The notes: generated by a model from the letters alone, not told the origin. Shown: positions 17,685 to 29,577, counted from the first letter of the stretch. The stretch is DNA of 64,000 nucleotides from Lysobacter sp. S4-A87 (GCF_022637455.1 NZ_CP093341.1:682001-746000); one strand, 5' to 3'. Made by a program: numbers and translations.

Positions 17685-17823
17685 GCAGAATCCTCCATGG
17701 ATGGCGGTTGCTTGCAGCGGACGGCGGTTAGCCGCAGGGGGGCCGGCAGCCGCTGCTGCTCGAGCCGGCGCCACGCGTCACCGGAATCACACCGGCCCGC
17801 CGCCTTGGGGCAGAAAATTGACA

Positions 17824-17859
17824 GCTGGCGCAAGCCAGCACAATGAGAAACGTCTCATT
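17824..17859. promoter_or_regulatory. Two dyads in the divergent DUF3302 / DUF2939 intergenic region
   Basis: A perfect 7-bp inverted repeat AATGAGA-aacg-TCTCATT at 17842-17859 looks like a repressor operator of TetR/MarR size. Just left of it is a 6-bp hairpin GCTGGC-gcaa-GCCAGC (17824-17839), preceded by TTGACA at 17818-17823, a good -35 box for the + strand but without a good -10. The efflux operon and the DUF2939 gene diverge from here. No regulator gene is adjacent. Confidence 0.5.
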
Positions 17860-17956
17860 CGTCCTGCAAAAAACACGCACCGATGCATTGCAACGGCCTT
17901 CATCGCCTCGGGTGAATGCGCGGTTATCCTGTGCGCTTCGCACCGGGAGTGGTCGC

Positions 17957-18520
17957 ATGAAGAAGTGGTTGGCGCTGGCGCTGCTTGCCCTCCTTGCCCT
18001 GCTGGGCTGGATCGCTGCGGGCCCGTTCATGACGATCAATGCGATCCGCGAGGCAATCCAGGCGCAGGACAGCGCAGGATTGTCGCGGCATGTCGATTTT
18101 CCGCTGCTGCGTCAAAACCTGCGCGCGCAGGTGGAGGACGCATTGGCTCGGCGCATGGGTCCGGACATGCTCGACAGTCCGCTCGGCGGCGTGGCAATGG
18201 GGCTGGCCAACCAGGCCGCCGGCGGCATGGTCGACGCGGTCGCAACACCGGCCGGCATCGGCGCCATCCTCGAAGGTCGCGGATTGCTGCATCGCATTGG
18301 CGGCGGCGGCATCGACCCGAACGATGCCTACGCACACCGGCCGCCGCCCGATCCGCTGCACGATGCCCGCTACCGTTTCGAGTCGCCGTCGCGTTTCACC
18401 GCCACGGTGCGGACCGCCGACGGCGCGCCGGTCGTGATCGTCCTGCTACGTCAGGGATTGCACTGGAAACTCGCCGATATACGGATGTCATCGGCGCCCC
18501 CATCGGGACGAACCGACTGA
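17957..18520 (+). CDS. DUF2939 family protein
   Basis: 187 residues with an N-terminal hydrophobic signal or anchor (KKWLALALLALLALLGWIAA), then the DUF2939 core: GPFMTINAIREAIQAQDSAG, HVDFPLLRQNLRAQV, and a C-terminal beta segment ending WKLADIRM. Probably periplasmic, tethered to the inner membrane; function unknown. The ATG at 17957 has GGGAG 8 bases upstream. It diverges from the export operon and shares its intergenic dyads. Confidence 0.85.
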   Translation: MKKWLALALLALLALLGWIAAGPFMTINAIREAIQAQDSAGLSRHVDFPLLRQNLRAQVEDALARRMGPDMLDSPLGGVAMGLANQAAGGMVDAVATPAGIGAILEGRGLLHRIGGGGIDPNDAYAHRPPPDPLHDARYRFESPSRFTATVRTADGAPVVIVLLRQGLHWKLADIRMSSAPPSGRTD

Positions 18521-18643
18521 CTAACGGTCGGCATTCCACTTCCGGGATTCACCCTGTCCTAACCTGCTGCGGCTCACCGTCCCGCCCGGACGCAGGACGC
18601 ACAGGGTGTAGCCGCGGAGCCCGCGCCGTCCGGCAGGTCGCCG

Positions 18644-19558
18644 TCAGCGATTGGCAATGCCGTGGGGCACGTGCCCCGCGGCAACGTGACCGCGCGCGGA
18701 GACGATGTTGTGCTCGGAGTCGTCGAAGAAGATATCGGCGCCGAACGCTTCCAGGAACGGGCCCTTGGCGCGGCCTCCCAGGAACAGCGCTTCATCGAGG
18801 CGGATGCCCCATTCGCGCAGCGTGCGGATCACGCGTTCATGCGCGGGCACCGAGCGCGCAGTGACCAGGGCGGTACGGATCGGTGCGTTCTGACCGGTCG
18901 GGAACGCCTCCTGCAACCGGTGCAGGGCATCGAGGAAGCCACGGAACGGTCCACCCGAGAGCGGCTCTCCGGCGTGGTTGCGCTCATGTTCGGCGAACGC
19001 GGCCAGGCCGCCCTCGCGCGAGACCCGCTCGCCTTCGTCATCGAAGATCACCGCATCGCCGTCGAAGGCGATGCGCAGCTGGTCACGGCGCTGCTGCGGC
19101 GCGCGTGACGGCAGCAGCGTCGCCGCAGCGACGCCGGCGACCAGCGCATTGCGCACGTCCTCGGCATTGGCCGACAGGAACAGATCGGCGCCAAACGGCC
19201 GGATGTACGGAAACGGCGGCGCGCCGTTGCTGAAGGCCGCGCGCTTGATGGCGAGGCCATGGTGGGCGATCGAGTTGAAGATGCGCAGGCCGCTGTCGGC
19301 CGAATTGCGCGAGATCAGGATCACCTCGACCCGCGGTGCCTCCGCCGGCGCACCTTCGTTGAGCGCGAGCAGCTTGCGCACCAGCGGGAAGGCGACGCCC
19401 GGTGTCAGCAGGTCGTCCTCATGGGCACGCTGGAAGTCGGCATAGGCATCGATGCCCTCGCGCTCGAACAGCGCATGGCTGTCTTCCATGTCGAACAGCG
19501 TGCGCGAGGAAATCGCGACTATCAGGGGATCGGCGTCACGGTCGGGCATGGCGGGCAT
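18644..19558 (-). CDS. Cytosolic 5'-nucleotidase (NT5C1-like family)
   Basis: 304 residues, matching the bacterial branch of the 5'-nucleotidase family that includes animal cytosolic nucleotidase 1 (PF06189). Family marks are LIVAISSRTLFDMEDSHALF near the N-terminus, VEVILISRNSADSG, the DGD motif in RIAFDGDAVIFDDEGE and the C-terminal ADIFFDDSEHNI. Expected to dephosphorylate nucleoside monophosphates in the cytoplasm. Start ATG at 19558; an ATG three codons later is possible. NAD kinase is upstream on the same strand, separated by a REP element. Confidence 0.88.
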   Translation of the reverse strand: MPAMPDRDADPLIVAISSRTLFDMEDSHALFEREGIDAYADFQRAHEDDLLTPGVAFPLVRKLLALNEGAPAEAPRVEVILISRNSADSGLRIFNSIAHHGLAIKRAAFSNGAPPFPYIRPFGADLFLSANAEDVRNALVAGVAAATLLPSRAPQQRRDQLRIAFDGDAVIFDDEGERVSREGGLAAFAEHERNHAGEPLSGGPFRGFLDALHRLQEAFPTGQNAPIRTALVTARSVPAHERVIRTLREWGIRLDEALFLGGRAKGPFLEAFGADIFFDDSEHNIVSARGHVAAGHVPHGIANR

Positions 19559-19598
19559 TATGCCGCACGCCAGTCTCGCCCACTGCGACGCCCGCCAG

Positions 19599-19667
19599 GT
19601 AGCCCGGGTAAGCGAAGCGCACCCGGGATCGCGCGCGCCCCTGGTGCGCTTCGCTTACCCGGGCTAC
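19599..19667. repeat. GTAG-type REP element (inverted pair), copy 2
   Basis: GTAGCCCGGGTAAGCG at the left and its inverse CGCTTACCCGGGCTAC at the right, each followed inward by AAGCGCACC or its complement. It lies between the NAD kinase stop and the 5'-nucleotidase start, within a probable transcript. Confidence 0.9.
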
Positions 19668-19672
19668 GTTGG

Positions 19673-20446
19673 CTAGCCGCTGGTGAACTGCTCGGCCAGC
19701 ATCCGTTCTTCCAGGTTGTGCTCCGGGTCGAACAGCAGGGTGACGGTGCGGTCGTGCGACTCGCGGATGGTCACCTCGACGACGTCGCGGACCTCGTGCG
19801 AGTCGGCGGTGGCGCTGACCGGGCGCTTGTAGGGGTCCAGGACGCGGAAGCAGACCTCGGTGTCGGCCTTGAGCACCGCGCCACGCCAACGGCGCGGCCG
19901 GAACGCGGCGATCGGGGTCAGCGCGACGACATTCGCACCCAACGGCAGGATCGGCCCGTGCGCGGAGAAGTTGTACGCCGTGCTGCCGGCCGAGGTCGCC
20001 ACCAGCACGCCGTCGCAGATCAACTCGTCCAGACGGGTCTCGCCGTTGAGGTCGATGCGCAGGTGTGCGGCCTGGCGTGTCTGGCGCAGCAGTGACACCT
20101 CGTTGTACGCCAGGGAGCCGACGGTCGCACCGGACTCTGTCTGCGCGACCATTTCCAGGGGGCGCAGCACCGCCGGCTCGGCCGCGTGCAGCCGGCCCAT
20201 CAGGCCGTCGCCGCCGTGGTGGTTCATCAGGAAGCCGACCGTGCCCAGCTTCATGCCATAGACGGGCCGCCCAAGGCTGCCATGGCGGTGCAGCGTCGAG
20301 AGCATGAAGCCATCGCCGCCGAGCGCGACGATCACGTCGGCGTCGCCAGGTTCGTGCTGGCCGTGTCGTGCAACCAGTTCGGCCAGTGCGCGTTGTGCTT
20401 CGTCGGCGGTACTGGCCAGGAAGGCGATGCGTGGCGTCGCGGTCAT
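19673..20446 (-). CDS. nadK: NAD kinase
   Basis: ATP-dependent phosphorylation of NAD to NADP, cytoplasmic. 257 residues. The kinase-defining GGDG is at 43-46 (Asp45 catalytic) and the NE/D motif at Asn115-Glu116 ([10 protein letters not shown]). The glycine-rich [17 protein letters not shown] loop is present. ATG at 20446 with GGAG 7 bases upstream; the open frame before it is REP sequence. Flanked on both sides by GTAG-type REPs, with only 5 bases between its stop and copy 2. Confidence 0.95.
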   Translation of the reverse strand: MTATPRIAFLASTADEAQRALAELVARHGQHEPGDADVIVALGGDGFMLSTLHRHGSLGRPVYGMKLGTVGFLMNHHGGDGLMGRLHAAEPAVLRPLEMVAQTESGATVGSLAYNEVSLLRQTRQAAHLRIDLNGETRLDELICDGVLVATSAGSTAYNFSAHGPILPLGANVVALTPIAAFRPRRWRGAVLKADTEVCFRVLDPYKRPVSATADSHEVRDVVEVTIRESHDRTVTLLFDPEHNLEERMLAEQFTSG

Positions 20447-20503
20447 CGGCGGCTCCGGGTGGATGGGATCAGCATAACCCGGCGCCCCGGGAATCGTTGA
20501 GCC

Positions 20504-20577
20504 GTAGCCCGGGTAAGCGAAGCGCACCCGGCGGTGACGCACGCGATCCCCGGGTGCGCTTCGCTTACCCGGGCTAC
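20504..20577. repeat. GTAG-type REP element (inverted pair), copy 3
   Basis: Same unit as copies 1 and 2: GTAGCCCGGGTAAGCG opening at 20504, inverse closing at 20577. Lies between the glutamate dehydrogenase terminator and NAD kinase. Confidence 0.9.
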
Positions 20578-20582
20578 CTGGC

Positions 20583-20613
20583 GAAAAAAAAGCCCCGGAC
20601 ATGCCGGGGCTTC
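20583..20613 (-). terminator. Rho-independent terminator of gdhB
   Basis: Read on the minus strand: a 9-bp stem AAGCCCCGG / CCGGGGCTT with a short loop, then a run of eight T. It lies 21 bases beyond the glutamate dehydrogenase stop. Confidence 0.85.
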
Positions 20614-20633
20614 TTACTGCCTGCGCGGCGCTG

Positions 20634-23600
20634 TTACGCGCCGGAGGCCGCTACCTGTGCCAGGCGACGCACGGCCACCGACAGCGTCGGATAGTCGAGC
20701 GACTTCTGGTTGAGCAGGTCGGAGAACATCGCCTGGGTGAAGCGCAGCGACGCGTCGTCGCGCTTGAGCCAGGCTTCGACCTTGGCTTCGGCCGGCTTCT
20801 TGCCGCCGTCGGCGAGGATCTGCGAGACCAGCGTGCGCGCCTGCGTCGCCAGTTCGTCGCGCAGGGCGCCGCGGGCCAGTGCCTGCCAACGGCCGTCGAC
20901 CGGCAGTTGCTCGACCTGCTCGTACAGCCACGGCAGATGCAGCGCCGCACCGAGCGAGAAGTAGGCACGGGCCACTTCGACCGGCGACATCTTGCGCGCC
21001 AGCGAGATCTCCACGATGTCGCAACCGAACTCCAGCAGCGGCAGTGCGGCCAGCTGTTCTGCCAGCACCGCCGGCAGGCCCTTGCCCTTCCATTCGGCCA
21101 GGCGTGCGGCGAAGTTCTCGCGACGGACGTCCGAGAGCACGCCCGGAACCGCCCCGCGTACGGCATTGATTCCGTCGCCGTACCGCGCCATCGCCGTCGC
21201 GATCTCCGGCATCTTGCCCGGACGCGACAGCAGCCAGCGCGACATCGAGCGCAGCAGGTGCCAGATCACCTGCAGGGCGTCGACCTGCACGCCCTCGGGC
21301 ACCTTGCCGTCGAGCGCGTCGATCTGCGCCCACAGGCCACGCGCATCCACCGCTTCGCGGGCGATGGTGTAGGCCTCGGCGACCTCGGCCGGCGTGCGGC
21401 CGGTGTCCTCGGTCATGCGCAGGGTGAACGTCGCGCCCATGCGGTTGACCATCGAGTTGGTCACCGCGGTGGCGATGATCTCGCGCTTCAGGCGATGGTT
21501 CTCCATCGACTTGGCGTATTTGGCCTGCAGCGGCTGCGGGAAGTAGCGCACCAGCTCCTTGGACAGGTACGGGTCTTCCGGCACATCCGATTCGAGCAGC
21601 TGCTGGAACAGCACGATCTTCGAGTACGACAGCAGCACCGCCAGCTCCGGACGGGTCAGGCCCTGGCCACGTGCCTTGCGCTCGGCGATCTCGGCATCGG
21701 ACGGCAGGAACTCGATCTGGCGGTCGAGCAGGCCCTGCGATTCCAGCGTCTGGATGAAGTGCTGCTTGGAGCCCAGACGGTGCACGCTCATCCGCTCCAT
21801 CAGGCTCAGCGCCTGGTTCTGGCGGTAGTTGTCGTTGAGCACCAGCAGGCCGACCTCGTCGGTCATCTGCGCCAGCAGCTTGTTGCGGTCCGGCACCGTC
21901 AGCTTCTTTTTCTGCACTTCGCCGTTGAGCAGGATCTTGATGTTCACCTCATGGTCGGAGGTGTCCACGCCGGCGGAGTTGTCGATGAAGTCGGTGTTGA
22001 GCAGCACGTTGTGCTGCGCCGCTTCGATGCGGCCAAGCTGGGTCATGCCCAGGTTGCCGCCCTCGCCCACGACCTTGCAGCGCAGGTCGCGGCCATTGAC
22101 GCGAAGCGCGTTGTTGGCGCGGTCACCGACGTCTGCATTGGTCTCGCTGCTGGCCTTGACGTAGGTGCCGATGCCGCCGTTCCACAGCAAGTCGACGGGC
22201 GCCTTGAGGATGGCGCTGAGCAGCTCCACCGGGCTCATTGCCGTCACGCCGTTGTCGATGCCCAGCGCGGCCTTGATCTCCGGCGACAGCGGGATCGACT
22301 TGGCCGAGCGCGGGAACACGCCGCCGCCCTTGCTGATCAGCGACTTGTCGTAGTCGTCCCAGCTCGAACGCGGCAGCTTGAACATGCGCTGGCGTTCCTT
22401 GAACGTCACCGCCGCATCCGGGTTCGGGTCCAGGAAGATGTGGCGATGGTCGAACGCGGCCAGCAGGCGGATGTGCTTGCTCAGCAGCATGCCGTTGCCG
22501 AACACGTCGCCGGACATGTCGCCGACGCCGACCACGGTGAAGTCCTGCTTCTGGCTGTCGCGGCCCATCGCACGGAAGTGGCGCTTGACCGATTCCCAGG
22601 CGCCGCGTGCGGTGATGCCCATGCCCTTGTGGTCATAGCCGACCGAGCCGCCCGAAGCGAACGCGTCATCGAGCCAGTAGCCATGCGCGCGGGCAATGGC
22701 GTTGGCGATGTCGGAGAAGGTCGCCGTGCCCTTGTCGGCGGCCACGACCAGGTACGGGTCGTCGCCGTCATGACGCACCACGTTCGACGGCGGCACAACC
22801 TTGCCATCGGCCAGGTTGTCGGTGATGTCGAGCAGGCCGTTGATGAAGCGCTGGTAGCAGGCCACGCCCTCGTTGAACCAGGCGTCGCGGTCGACCGCGG
22901 GGTCCGGCAGCTGTTTGGCGAAGAAGCCGCCCTTGGAGCCAACCGGCACGATCACGGTGTTCTTGACCATCTGCGCCTTGACCAGGCCGAGCACTTCGGT
23001 GCGGAAGTCCTCGCGACGATCCGACCAGCGCAGGCCGCCGCGGGCCACCGGACCGAAGCGCAGGTGCACGCCTTCCACGCGGGGGCCATACACGAAGATC
23101 TCGCGGTACGGGCGCGGCTTGGGCAGGTCCGGCACCTTGCTGGAGTCGAACTTGAAGCTGATGTAGTCGGTCGGGCCGCCGTCGGCGCGCAGGCCGTTCT
23201 TGTACTGGATGTAGTAGCTGGTGCGCAGGGTCGCATCGATCACGCCGATGAAGCTGCGCAGGATGCGGTCTTCGTCGAGGCTGGCGACGCGATCCAGCAG
23301 GCCCTTGATCGCGGTACGGGTGGCTTCGACCTGCGCATCTCGCTTGCCGGCGCGCGCATCGATAGCCGGCTTGAGCACGGCCAGCGCGGCTTCGTCGCCG
23401 TTGGCCAGGGTCTTGAGCTGGGCGGCGAACTGCTCCATGCCGGCCTTGATCTCGGCCTTGCTCTCGTTGCCGGTGATCGGGTCGAACTTGGCTTCGAACA
23501 GCTCCACCAGCAGGCGCGCCAGCAGCGGGTAGCGATTGAGCGTGGCTTCGACGTACGGCTGCGAGAACGGCACGCCGACCTGCATCAGGTACTTGGTGTA

Positions 23601-25697
23601 GCCGCGCAGCATCGCCACCTGGCGCCACGACAGGTTGGCGGTCAGGATCAGGCGGTTGAAGCCGTCGTTCTCGGCATTGCCGCGCCAGATCTGGGCGAAC
23701 GCTTCCTCGAAGTTGGCATCGAGGCTGGAGATGTCGAGGTTGGCATCGGCGATCTCGACCTCGAAGTCCTGGATGAACATGGTCTTGGAGCCGGTGTTCT
23801 TCGAGCCGGTGGCCTTGTCGCCAGCGAGCAGGCGGTACGGGTGCTCGGAGATCACCCGCAGCCCCATGTTCTCCATCATCGGCAGCGCATCCGACAGCGG
23901 GATGTCGTCGTGCTCGCGATAGAACTTGAAACGCAGCCCGCCGACGCCGCGGTGGGCGCGGTAGAGGCTCAGGCGCAGGTCGTCCGGGCCGCTCAGCGCG
24001 GCCAGGTGATCGACGTCGTCGGCGGCGACGCCGGCGCTGACTTCCTCGATGTAGCCGGTCGGAAGCGCACGACCGAAGCTGTTGGTCAGCGCCAGGCCGC
24101 GCTCTTCGCCGTGGCGCTCGATCAGCTTCTCGCGCAGGTCGTCCTGCCAGTTGCGCACGATCTTCGACAGTTCTGCGTCGATGTGCGCCGCCTCAGCCGC
24201 GGAAATGTCCTCGCGCGCGGCTTCGCCACTCTTCGGACGCACGATCAGGTGCACCTGCGCCAGCGGCGACTCACCGCCGAGCGTGACCGAGGAGTCGACG
24301 TGCTCGCCGTGCAGTTCGCGCTTGAGCATCGCCTCGATGCGCAGGCGCATGTCGGTGTTGAAGCGGTCACGCGGGATGTAGACGAGCACCGAGAAGTAAC
24401 GGCCGTAACGGTCGCGGCGCAGGAACAGCTTGCTGCGCACGCGCTCCTGCAGGCCGAGGATGCCGGTCGCCGTGCGCAGCAGCTCTTCCTCGTTGGACTG
24501 GAACAGCTCATCGCGCGGCAGGCTCTCCAGGATGTGACGCAGCGCCTTGCCGCTATGGCTGTCGGGCGCCAGGCCGGACTTTTCCATCACGTACTGGTGC
24601 CGCTGGCGCACCAGCGGGATATCCCACGGGCGGCGGTTGTAGGCGCTGGAGGTGTACAGGCCCAGGAAACGCTCCTCGCGAACCGGCTGCCCCTTGGCGT
24701 CGAAGCTGAGGATGCCGATGTAGTCCATGTAGCCGGGGCGATGGACGGTGGCGCGGGCGTTGGTCTTGGTCAGGATCAGCGCATCGACCGAACCGGACTG
24801 CGGCATGTAGTGCGCCGCCAGCGAGGTCAGCAGGCGCGGCTTGCCGACGTCCTGTCCACGCAGCAGGCCCATGCCGCTGGCCTTGTCGGCGGCGAGCACC
24901 TGCTGCCCGGCCTTGTCGACGACGTCGTATTCGCGGAAGCCCAGGAAAGTGAAGTGGTTGTCGGCGGCCCAGCGCAGGAACTCCTGCGCCTCGTGCTTGC
25001 CGGCATCGCTGACCGGCAGCTTGCGCGAGCCCAGGTCCTCGGCGATGGCCTGCATCTTGGCCTTCATCTGCGGCCAGTCGCGCACCGAGGCGCGGACATC
25101 GGCCAGCACCGCTTCCAGCGCCTGCTTGATCTTCGGCATCGCCTCCTGCGGCTGGCGGTCGATCTCCAGGTGCATCAGCGATTCGGAAACGCCTTCGCCG
25201 ACGGCGACCAGCTTGCCGGTCTTGTCACGGCGGAAAGTCACCACCGGGTGCCCCAGCACGTGCACGCCGATGCCCTGCTCGGCCAGCGCCATGGTCACCG
25301 AATCGACCAGGAACGGCATGTCGTCATTGGCGATCTGGACGACGGTGTGGGTCGATTCCCAGCCTTCGTTCTTGATCGTCGGGTTGAACAGCTGCACCAG
25401 CGCCGAGCCCGGCTTGCGCGCACGCGCGAAGTCGAGGAAGTCGGTGGCCAGCTCGGCCCAGCCGTCGGCATTGTGCTGCGGCAGCTCGTCGCTGCTCATG
25501 CGCTTGTAGAAGGCGTTGATGAACGCCTCGGCCTCGGCATGGCGCGCCTTCGGCAGGCGCTTGCGCATGGCGGCGATGATCGGTTCGAGTGAGACGGTGT
25601 CGTTCTTCACCGTCGATGAGGCCTTGGACGGCACCTTCGACTTGGTCGACGGGGCCTTGGCGGCGGGTTTGGCAGCAACGTTGCGTTTGATGCTCAT
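20634..25697 (-). CDS. gdhB: NAD-specific glutamate dehydrogenase, large (about 180 kDa) type
   Basis: Oxidative deamination of glutamate to 2-oxoglutarate with NAD; catabolic. 1687 residues, the length of the large bacterial GDH class. A Lys/Ala-rich tail (1-35) precedes a long N-terminal regulatory part with ACT-like segments. The catalytic ELFV dehydrogenase-like domain is in the second half: [20 protein letters not shown], then [17 protein letters not shown], and [15 protein letters not shown] in the nucleotide-binding part. No frameshift. A strong terminator follows. With sucA-sucB-lpd nearby it feeds glutamate carbon into the TCA cycle. Promoter not identified in the 320 bases upstream. 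Confidence 0.97.
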   Translation of the reverse strand: MSIKRNVAAKPAAKAPSTKSKVPSKASSTVKNDTVSLEPIIAAMRKRLPKARHAEAEAFINAFYKRMSSDELPQHNADGWAELATDFLDFARARKPGSALVQLFNPTIKNEGWESTHTVVQIANDDMPFLVDSVTMALAEQGIGVHVLGHPVVTFRRDKTGKLVAVGEGVSESLMHLEIDRQPQEAMPKIKQALEAVLADVRASVRDWPQMKAKMQAIAEDLGSRKLPVSDAGKHEAQEFLRWAADNHFTFLGFREYDVVDKAGQQVLAADKASGMGLLRGQDVGKPRLLTSLAAHYMPQSGSVDALILTKTNARATVHRPGYMDYIGILSFDAKGQPVREERFLGLYTSSAYNRRPWDIPLVRQRHQYVMEKSGLAPDSHSGKALRHILESLPRDELFQSNEEELLRTATGILGLQERVRSKLFLRRDRYGRYFSVLVYIPRDRFNTDMRLRIEAMLKRELHGEHVDSSVTLGGESPLAQVHLIVRPKSGEAAREDISAAEAAHIDAELSKIVRNWQDDLREKLIERHGEERGLALTNSFGRALPTGYIEEVSAGVAADDVDHLAALSGPDDLRLSLYRAHRGVGGLRFKFYREHDDIPLSDALPMMENMGLRVISEHPYRLLAGDKATGSKNTGSKTMFIQDFEVEIADANLDISSLDANFEEAFAQIWRGNAENDGFNRLILTANLSWRQVAMLRGYTKYLMQVGVPFSQPYVEATLNRYPLLARLLVELFEAKFDPITGNESKAEIKAGMEQFAAQLKTLANGDEAALAVLKPAIDARAGKRDAQVEATRTAIKGLLDRVASLDEDRILRSFIGVIDATLRTSYYIQYKNGLRADGGPTDYISFKFDSSKVPDLPKPRPYREIFVYGPRVEGVHLRFGPVARGGLRWSDRREDFRTEVLGLVKAQMVKNTVIVPVGSKGGFFAKQLPDPAVDRDAWFNEGVACYQRFINGLLDITDNLADGKVVPPSNVVRHDGDDPYLVVAADKGTATFSDIANAIARAHGYWLDDAFASGGSVGYDHKGMGITARGAWESVKRHFRAMGRDSQKQDFTVVGVGDMSGDVFGNGMLLSKHIRLLAAFDHRHIFLDPNPDAAVTFKERQRMFKLPRSSWDDYDKSLISKGGGVFPRSAKSIPLSPEIKAALGIDNGVTAMSPVELLSAILKAPVDLLWNGGIGTYVKASSETNADVGDRANNALRVNGRDLRCKVVGEGGNLGMTQLGRIEAAQHNVLLNTDFIDNSAGVDTSDHEVNIKILLNGEVQKKKLTVPDRNKLLAQMTDEVGLLVLNDNYRQNQALSLMERMSVHRLGSKQHFIQTLESQGLLDRQIEFLPSDAEIAERKARGQGLTRPELAVLLSYSKIVLFQQLLESDVPEDPYLSKELVRYFPQPLQAKYAKSMENHRLKREIIATAVTNSMVNRMGATFTLRMTEDTGRTPAEVAEAYTIAREAVDARGLWAQIDALDGKVPEGVQVDALQVIWHLLRSMSRWLLSRPGKMPEIATAMARYGDGINAVRGAVPGVLSDVRRENFAARLAEWKGKGLPAVLAEQLAALPLLEFGCDIVEISLARKMSPVEVARAYFSLGAALHLPWLYEQVEQLPVDGRWQALARGALRDELATQARTLVSQILADGGKKPAEAKVEAWLKRDDASLRFTQAMFSDLLNQKSLDYPTLSVAVRRLAQVAASGA

Positions 25698-26017
25698 GGG
25701 AACTGAAGGTCCAATGGAAAGAGGCCCACGCTATTCGCGCGGGCCAGGGGGATACGGTTCAGTACGGGCAGTTCGCGGGCGCGACTTGGCGCGGCGCGAG
25801 CAGTGGGCGCATTGCGTCCGGGACGGCGTCGCGTGCGCCGCCTCCGGGTTTGCGGAGGCGGGCCGTTGTCAGGAGGCCGCCACCGCGGTCGACAGGGCAG
25901 GCGGTAGGGCGTGACGATCCGAAACGTTTCATGACGTGGCTCGCTACTGCTTTTAGATCGCTACAACTCGCGCTACACAAAAAATGTGTCGCTCGTGGCC
26001 GATTGCTACGGCCGGCC
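25698..26017. other. Gene-free stretch upstream of gdhB
   Basis: 320 bases between the acyl-CoA dehydrogenase stop and the gdhB start, both on the minus strand. It holds a perfect 8-bp hairpin CGCCTCCG / CGGAGGCG at 25839-25860 without a T run, and an AT-richer patch near 25950-25990. No coding frame is convincing. It must contain the gdhB promoter. Confidence 0.5.
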
Positions 26018-27178
<1,161 letters not shown>

Positions 27179-27232
27179 GTCGGCTACCTCGGGGTTGCAA
27201 GTATTGGGGTGTTTGATTGCTGCAGGCGGAGA

Positions 27233-27261
27233 ATTGTAGCCGTCTCGTGCACGATTGGCAG
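27233..27261 (-). promoter_or_regulatory. Candidate sigma-70 promoter of the acyl-CoA dehydrogenase
   Basis: On the minus strand, CTGCCA and TACAAT are separated by 17 bases, about 55 bases upstream of the GTG start. The -10 is good, the -35 fair. Confidence 0.4.
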
Positions 27262-27327
27262 GCCCCGAGGTTGTTGTGCAGCACCCCGTCGGCCCTTTCG
27301 GCCTGCGCTGCAAAGCGCCTGCTGGCC

Positions 27328-27352
27328 GTCATTCCGGCAAAAGCCGGGATCC
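27328..27352. repeat. CCGG-palindrome repeat, single copy
   Basis: GTCATTCCGGCAAAAGCCGG followed by GATCC, a diverged member of the CGTCATCCCGGCG(NN)CGCCGGGATCC family found also near 32.3, 54.6-54.7 and 60.2-60.3 kb. Intergenic between divergent genes. Confidence 0.75.
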
Positions 27353-27405
27353 AGAGTGCGCGACGATGGCCGCGCTTGACCCCCAAGGCCTTGCGGGGCG
27401 AAACT

Positions 27406-27424
27406 TATCGCTATATCGCGATAG
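27406..27424. promoter_or_regulatory. Candidate SahR operator upstream of sahR-metH
   Basis: A perfect 10-bp palindrome TATCGCGATA (27414-27423) is preceded by a further TATCGC (27406-27411), 13 bases before the sahR start codon. The region is AT-rich against a GC-rich background. The position fits autoregulation by the ArsR-type protein encoded next. The true SahR consensus for this group was not checked. Confidence 0.5.
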
Positions 27425-27435
27425 GTTGATACATC

Positions 27436-28467
27436 ATGGATCTTGAAGGCTGGTCGCTGCGTCTGAAAGTGTTCGCCGACGCCACCCGCGTGCGACTGCT
27501 GGCGCTGCTCGAGCGTGAAGAATTGACGGTCGCCGAACTTTCGGCGATCACCCGCCTCGCCCAACCCCGCGTTTCGACGCATCTGGCAAAGCTGAAGGAA
27601 GCCGGCCTGGTCCGCGATCGCCGCTCCGGCGTCTCGGCGTACTACCGGTTCGATGATGCCGCGCTGGATTCGGCGCAGCGGGCACTGTGGCAAACGCTGC
27701 GTGAAGGCAGCGACGACCCGCTGCTGCGCCAGGACGCCGACCGCGTAGGCAATGTCCTCGCGGCGCGCGCGTCCGAGCAGAACTGGGCCGACTCGGTCGC
27801 AGGCGACATGGAGCGCCACTACTCCCCGGGGCGCACCTGGGAAGCGCTGGCACGCTCGGCCCTGCCGCTGCTCGAGCCGGGCGACGTGCTCGACATCGCC
27901 TCGGGCGATGGCGTCCTGGCGGAACTGCTGGCGCCGCACTCGCACCGCTACGTCTGCCTGGATTCCAGCACCAAGGTGGTCCTGGCCGCCTCCGAACGCC
28001 TGCGCAAGCTCAGGAACGTCGAAGTGCGCGAAGGCGACATGCATGCACTGCCCTTCGCCGACGATCATTTCGACCTGGTCGTGCTGATGCATGCGCTGAC
28101 CTATGCCGATCATCCGGCGCAGGCTGTGGCAGAAGCCGCGCGCGTGCTGCGCCCCGGCGGTCGCCTGCTGCTGACCAGCCTGGCCCGGCACGAGCACCGC
28201 GGCGCGGTCGAGGCCTACGGCCACGTCAATCTCGGCTTCAGCGAGAAGGACCTGTCGAAGTTCGTCGGCAAGGCCGGGTTCGAGATCAGCAGTTGCGAAA
28301 CAGTCACCCGCGAGCGACGCCCCCCGCATTTCGAAGTCATCGCCCTGATCGCGCGCAAGCCGGGCGCGGCCGCCACGACCGAATCGCAATCTGCTGAATC
28401 GAAGGTTGCCGAATCGAAATCTGCCGAATCGAAGCCGGCACCACGCAAAGCAAGCAGGAAAGCCTGA
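27436..28467 (+). CDS. sahR: SahR-like regulator: ArsR-type HTH fused to a SAM-methyltransferase fold
   Basis: 343 residues. Residues 1-90 are an ArsR winged helix ([39 protein letters not shown]). Residues about 110-310 are a class I methyltransferase-type domain with motif [16 protein letters not shown] (about 152-166) and [18 protein letters not shown]. In SahR proteins this domain senses S-adenosylhomocysteine and the protein represses SAM-cycle genes. Here metH starts one base after its stop, exactly the expected target. The C-terminus is a low-complexity tail of repeated ESKSA-type units. Predicted operator TATCGCGATA lies just upstream. Enzymatic methyltransfer is possible but less likely; the SahR call rests on architecture and context. 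Confidence 0.85.
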   Translation: MDLEGWSLRLKVFADATRVRLLALLEREELTVAELSAITRLAQPRVSTHLAKLKEAGLVRDRRSGVSAYYRFDDAALDSAQRALWQTLREGSDDPLLRQDADRVGNVLAARASEQNWADSVAGDMERHYSPGRTWEALARSALPLLEPGDVLDIASGDGVLAELLAPHSHRYVCLDSSTKVVLAASERLRKLRNVEVREGDMHALPFADDHFDLVVLMHALTYADHPAQAVAEAARVLRPGGRLLLTSLARHEHRGAVEAYGHVNLGFSEKDLSKFVGKAGFEISSCETVTRERRPPHFEVIALIARKPGAAATTESQSAESKVAESKSAESKPAPRKASRKA

Positions 28468-28468
28468 C

Positions 28469-29577
28469 ATGAGCATCCTCCCCTGGCTCAACCCCGAACG
28501 CGCCCAGTCGCTGCAGCAGCTGCTGCGCGAGCGCATTGCGATCATCGACGGCGCCATGGGCACGATGATCCAGCGCCATGAACTCGACGAAGCCGCCTAC
28601 CGCGGCGAACGCTTCGCCCATGGCTATGACCGTGCCTATGCCAGCGCCGAGCACGTGCACGGCGATGGTTGCGGCTGCGCACGCGACCAGCGTGGCAACA
28701 ACGATCTGCTCACCCTGACCCAGCCGGACATCATCGGCAGCATCCACTCGCAGTACCTGGATGCAGGCGCCGACCTGATCGAAACCAATACGTTCAACTC
28801 CACCACGGTGTCGCTGGCCGACTACGGTCTGGAGCATCTGGCACGCGAGCTCAACGAGTCCGGGGCGCGCCTGGCCCGCGCCGCCTGCGACGCCGCCGAG
28901 GCAAGGACGCCAGGCCGTCCGCGCTTCGTCATCGGCGTGCTCGGACCGACCAGCCGCACCGCCTCGCTCAGCCCCGACGTGAACCGCCCGGGCTTTCGCG
29001 CGATCACCTTCGACGAACTGCGCGTGGCCTACCGCGAAGCCGCCGACGGCCTGATCGACGGTGGCGCCGACGTGCTGATGGTCGAGACCGTGTTCGACAC
29101 GCTCAATGCCAAGGCCGCGCTGTTCGCGATCGAGGAAGCATTCGACGCGCGCGGCGCACGCCTTCCGGTGATGATCTCCGGCACGATCACCGATGCCTCC
29201 GGGCGCACCCTGTCGGGCCAGACCGCCGAAGCATTCTGGTACTCGCTGCGGCATTCGCAGCCGCTGGCGATCGGGCTCAACTGCGCGCTCGGCGCCAAGG
29301 ACCTGCGCGCGCACGTCGATGTCCTGGCACAGGTTGCCGATTCCAATATCAGTACCCACCCCAATGCCGGCCTGCCCAATGCGTTCGGCGGCTACGACGA
29401 AACACCGGAAGACATGGCCGCCGTACTGGGCGAGTTCGCCCAGGCCGGCCTGCTGAACCTGGTCGGAGGTTGCTGCGGCACGACGCCGGCGCACATTGCA
29501 GCGATCGCGGAGGCCGTGGCGGCCTATCCGCCCCGCATCCTGCCCTCGCTCGAAAACGCCGAAGCGGAGCAGGCGGC

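Noticed and set aside
20601-25592. 1663-codon open frame on the plus strand opposite gdhB
   Set aside because: Mirror of a real 1687-residue GDH in very GC-rich DNA; translation is Arg/His/Leu/Gln-rich without any recognisable domain, and it has no ribosome-binding site.
25839-25860. Terminator upstream of gdhB
   Set aside because: Stable 8-bp hairpin but no T run on either strand, and it lies inside an upstream region, not after a gene.
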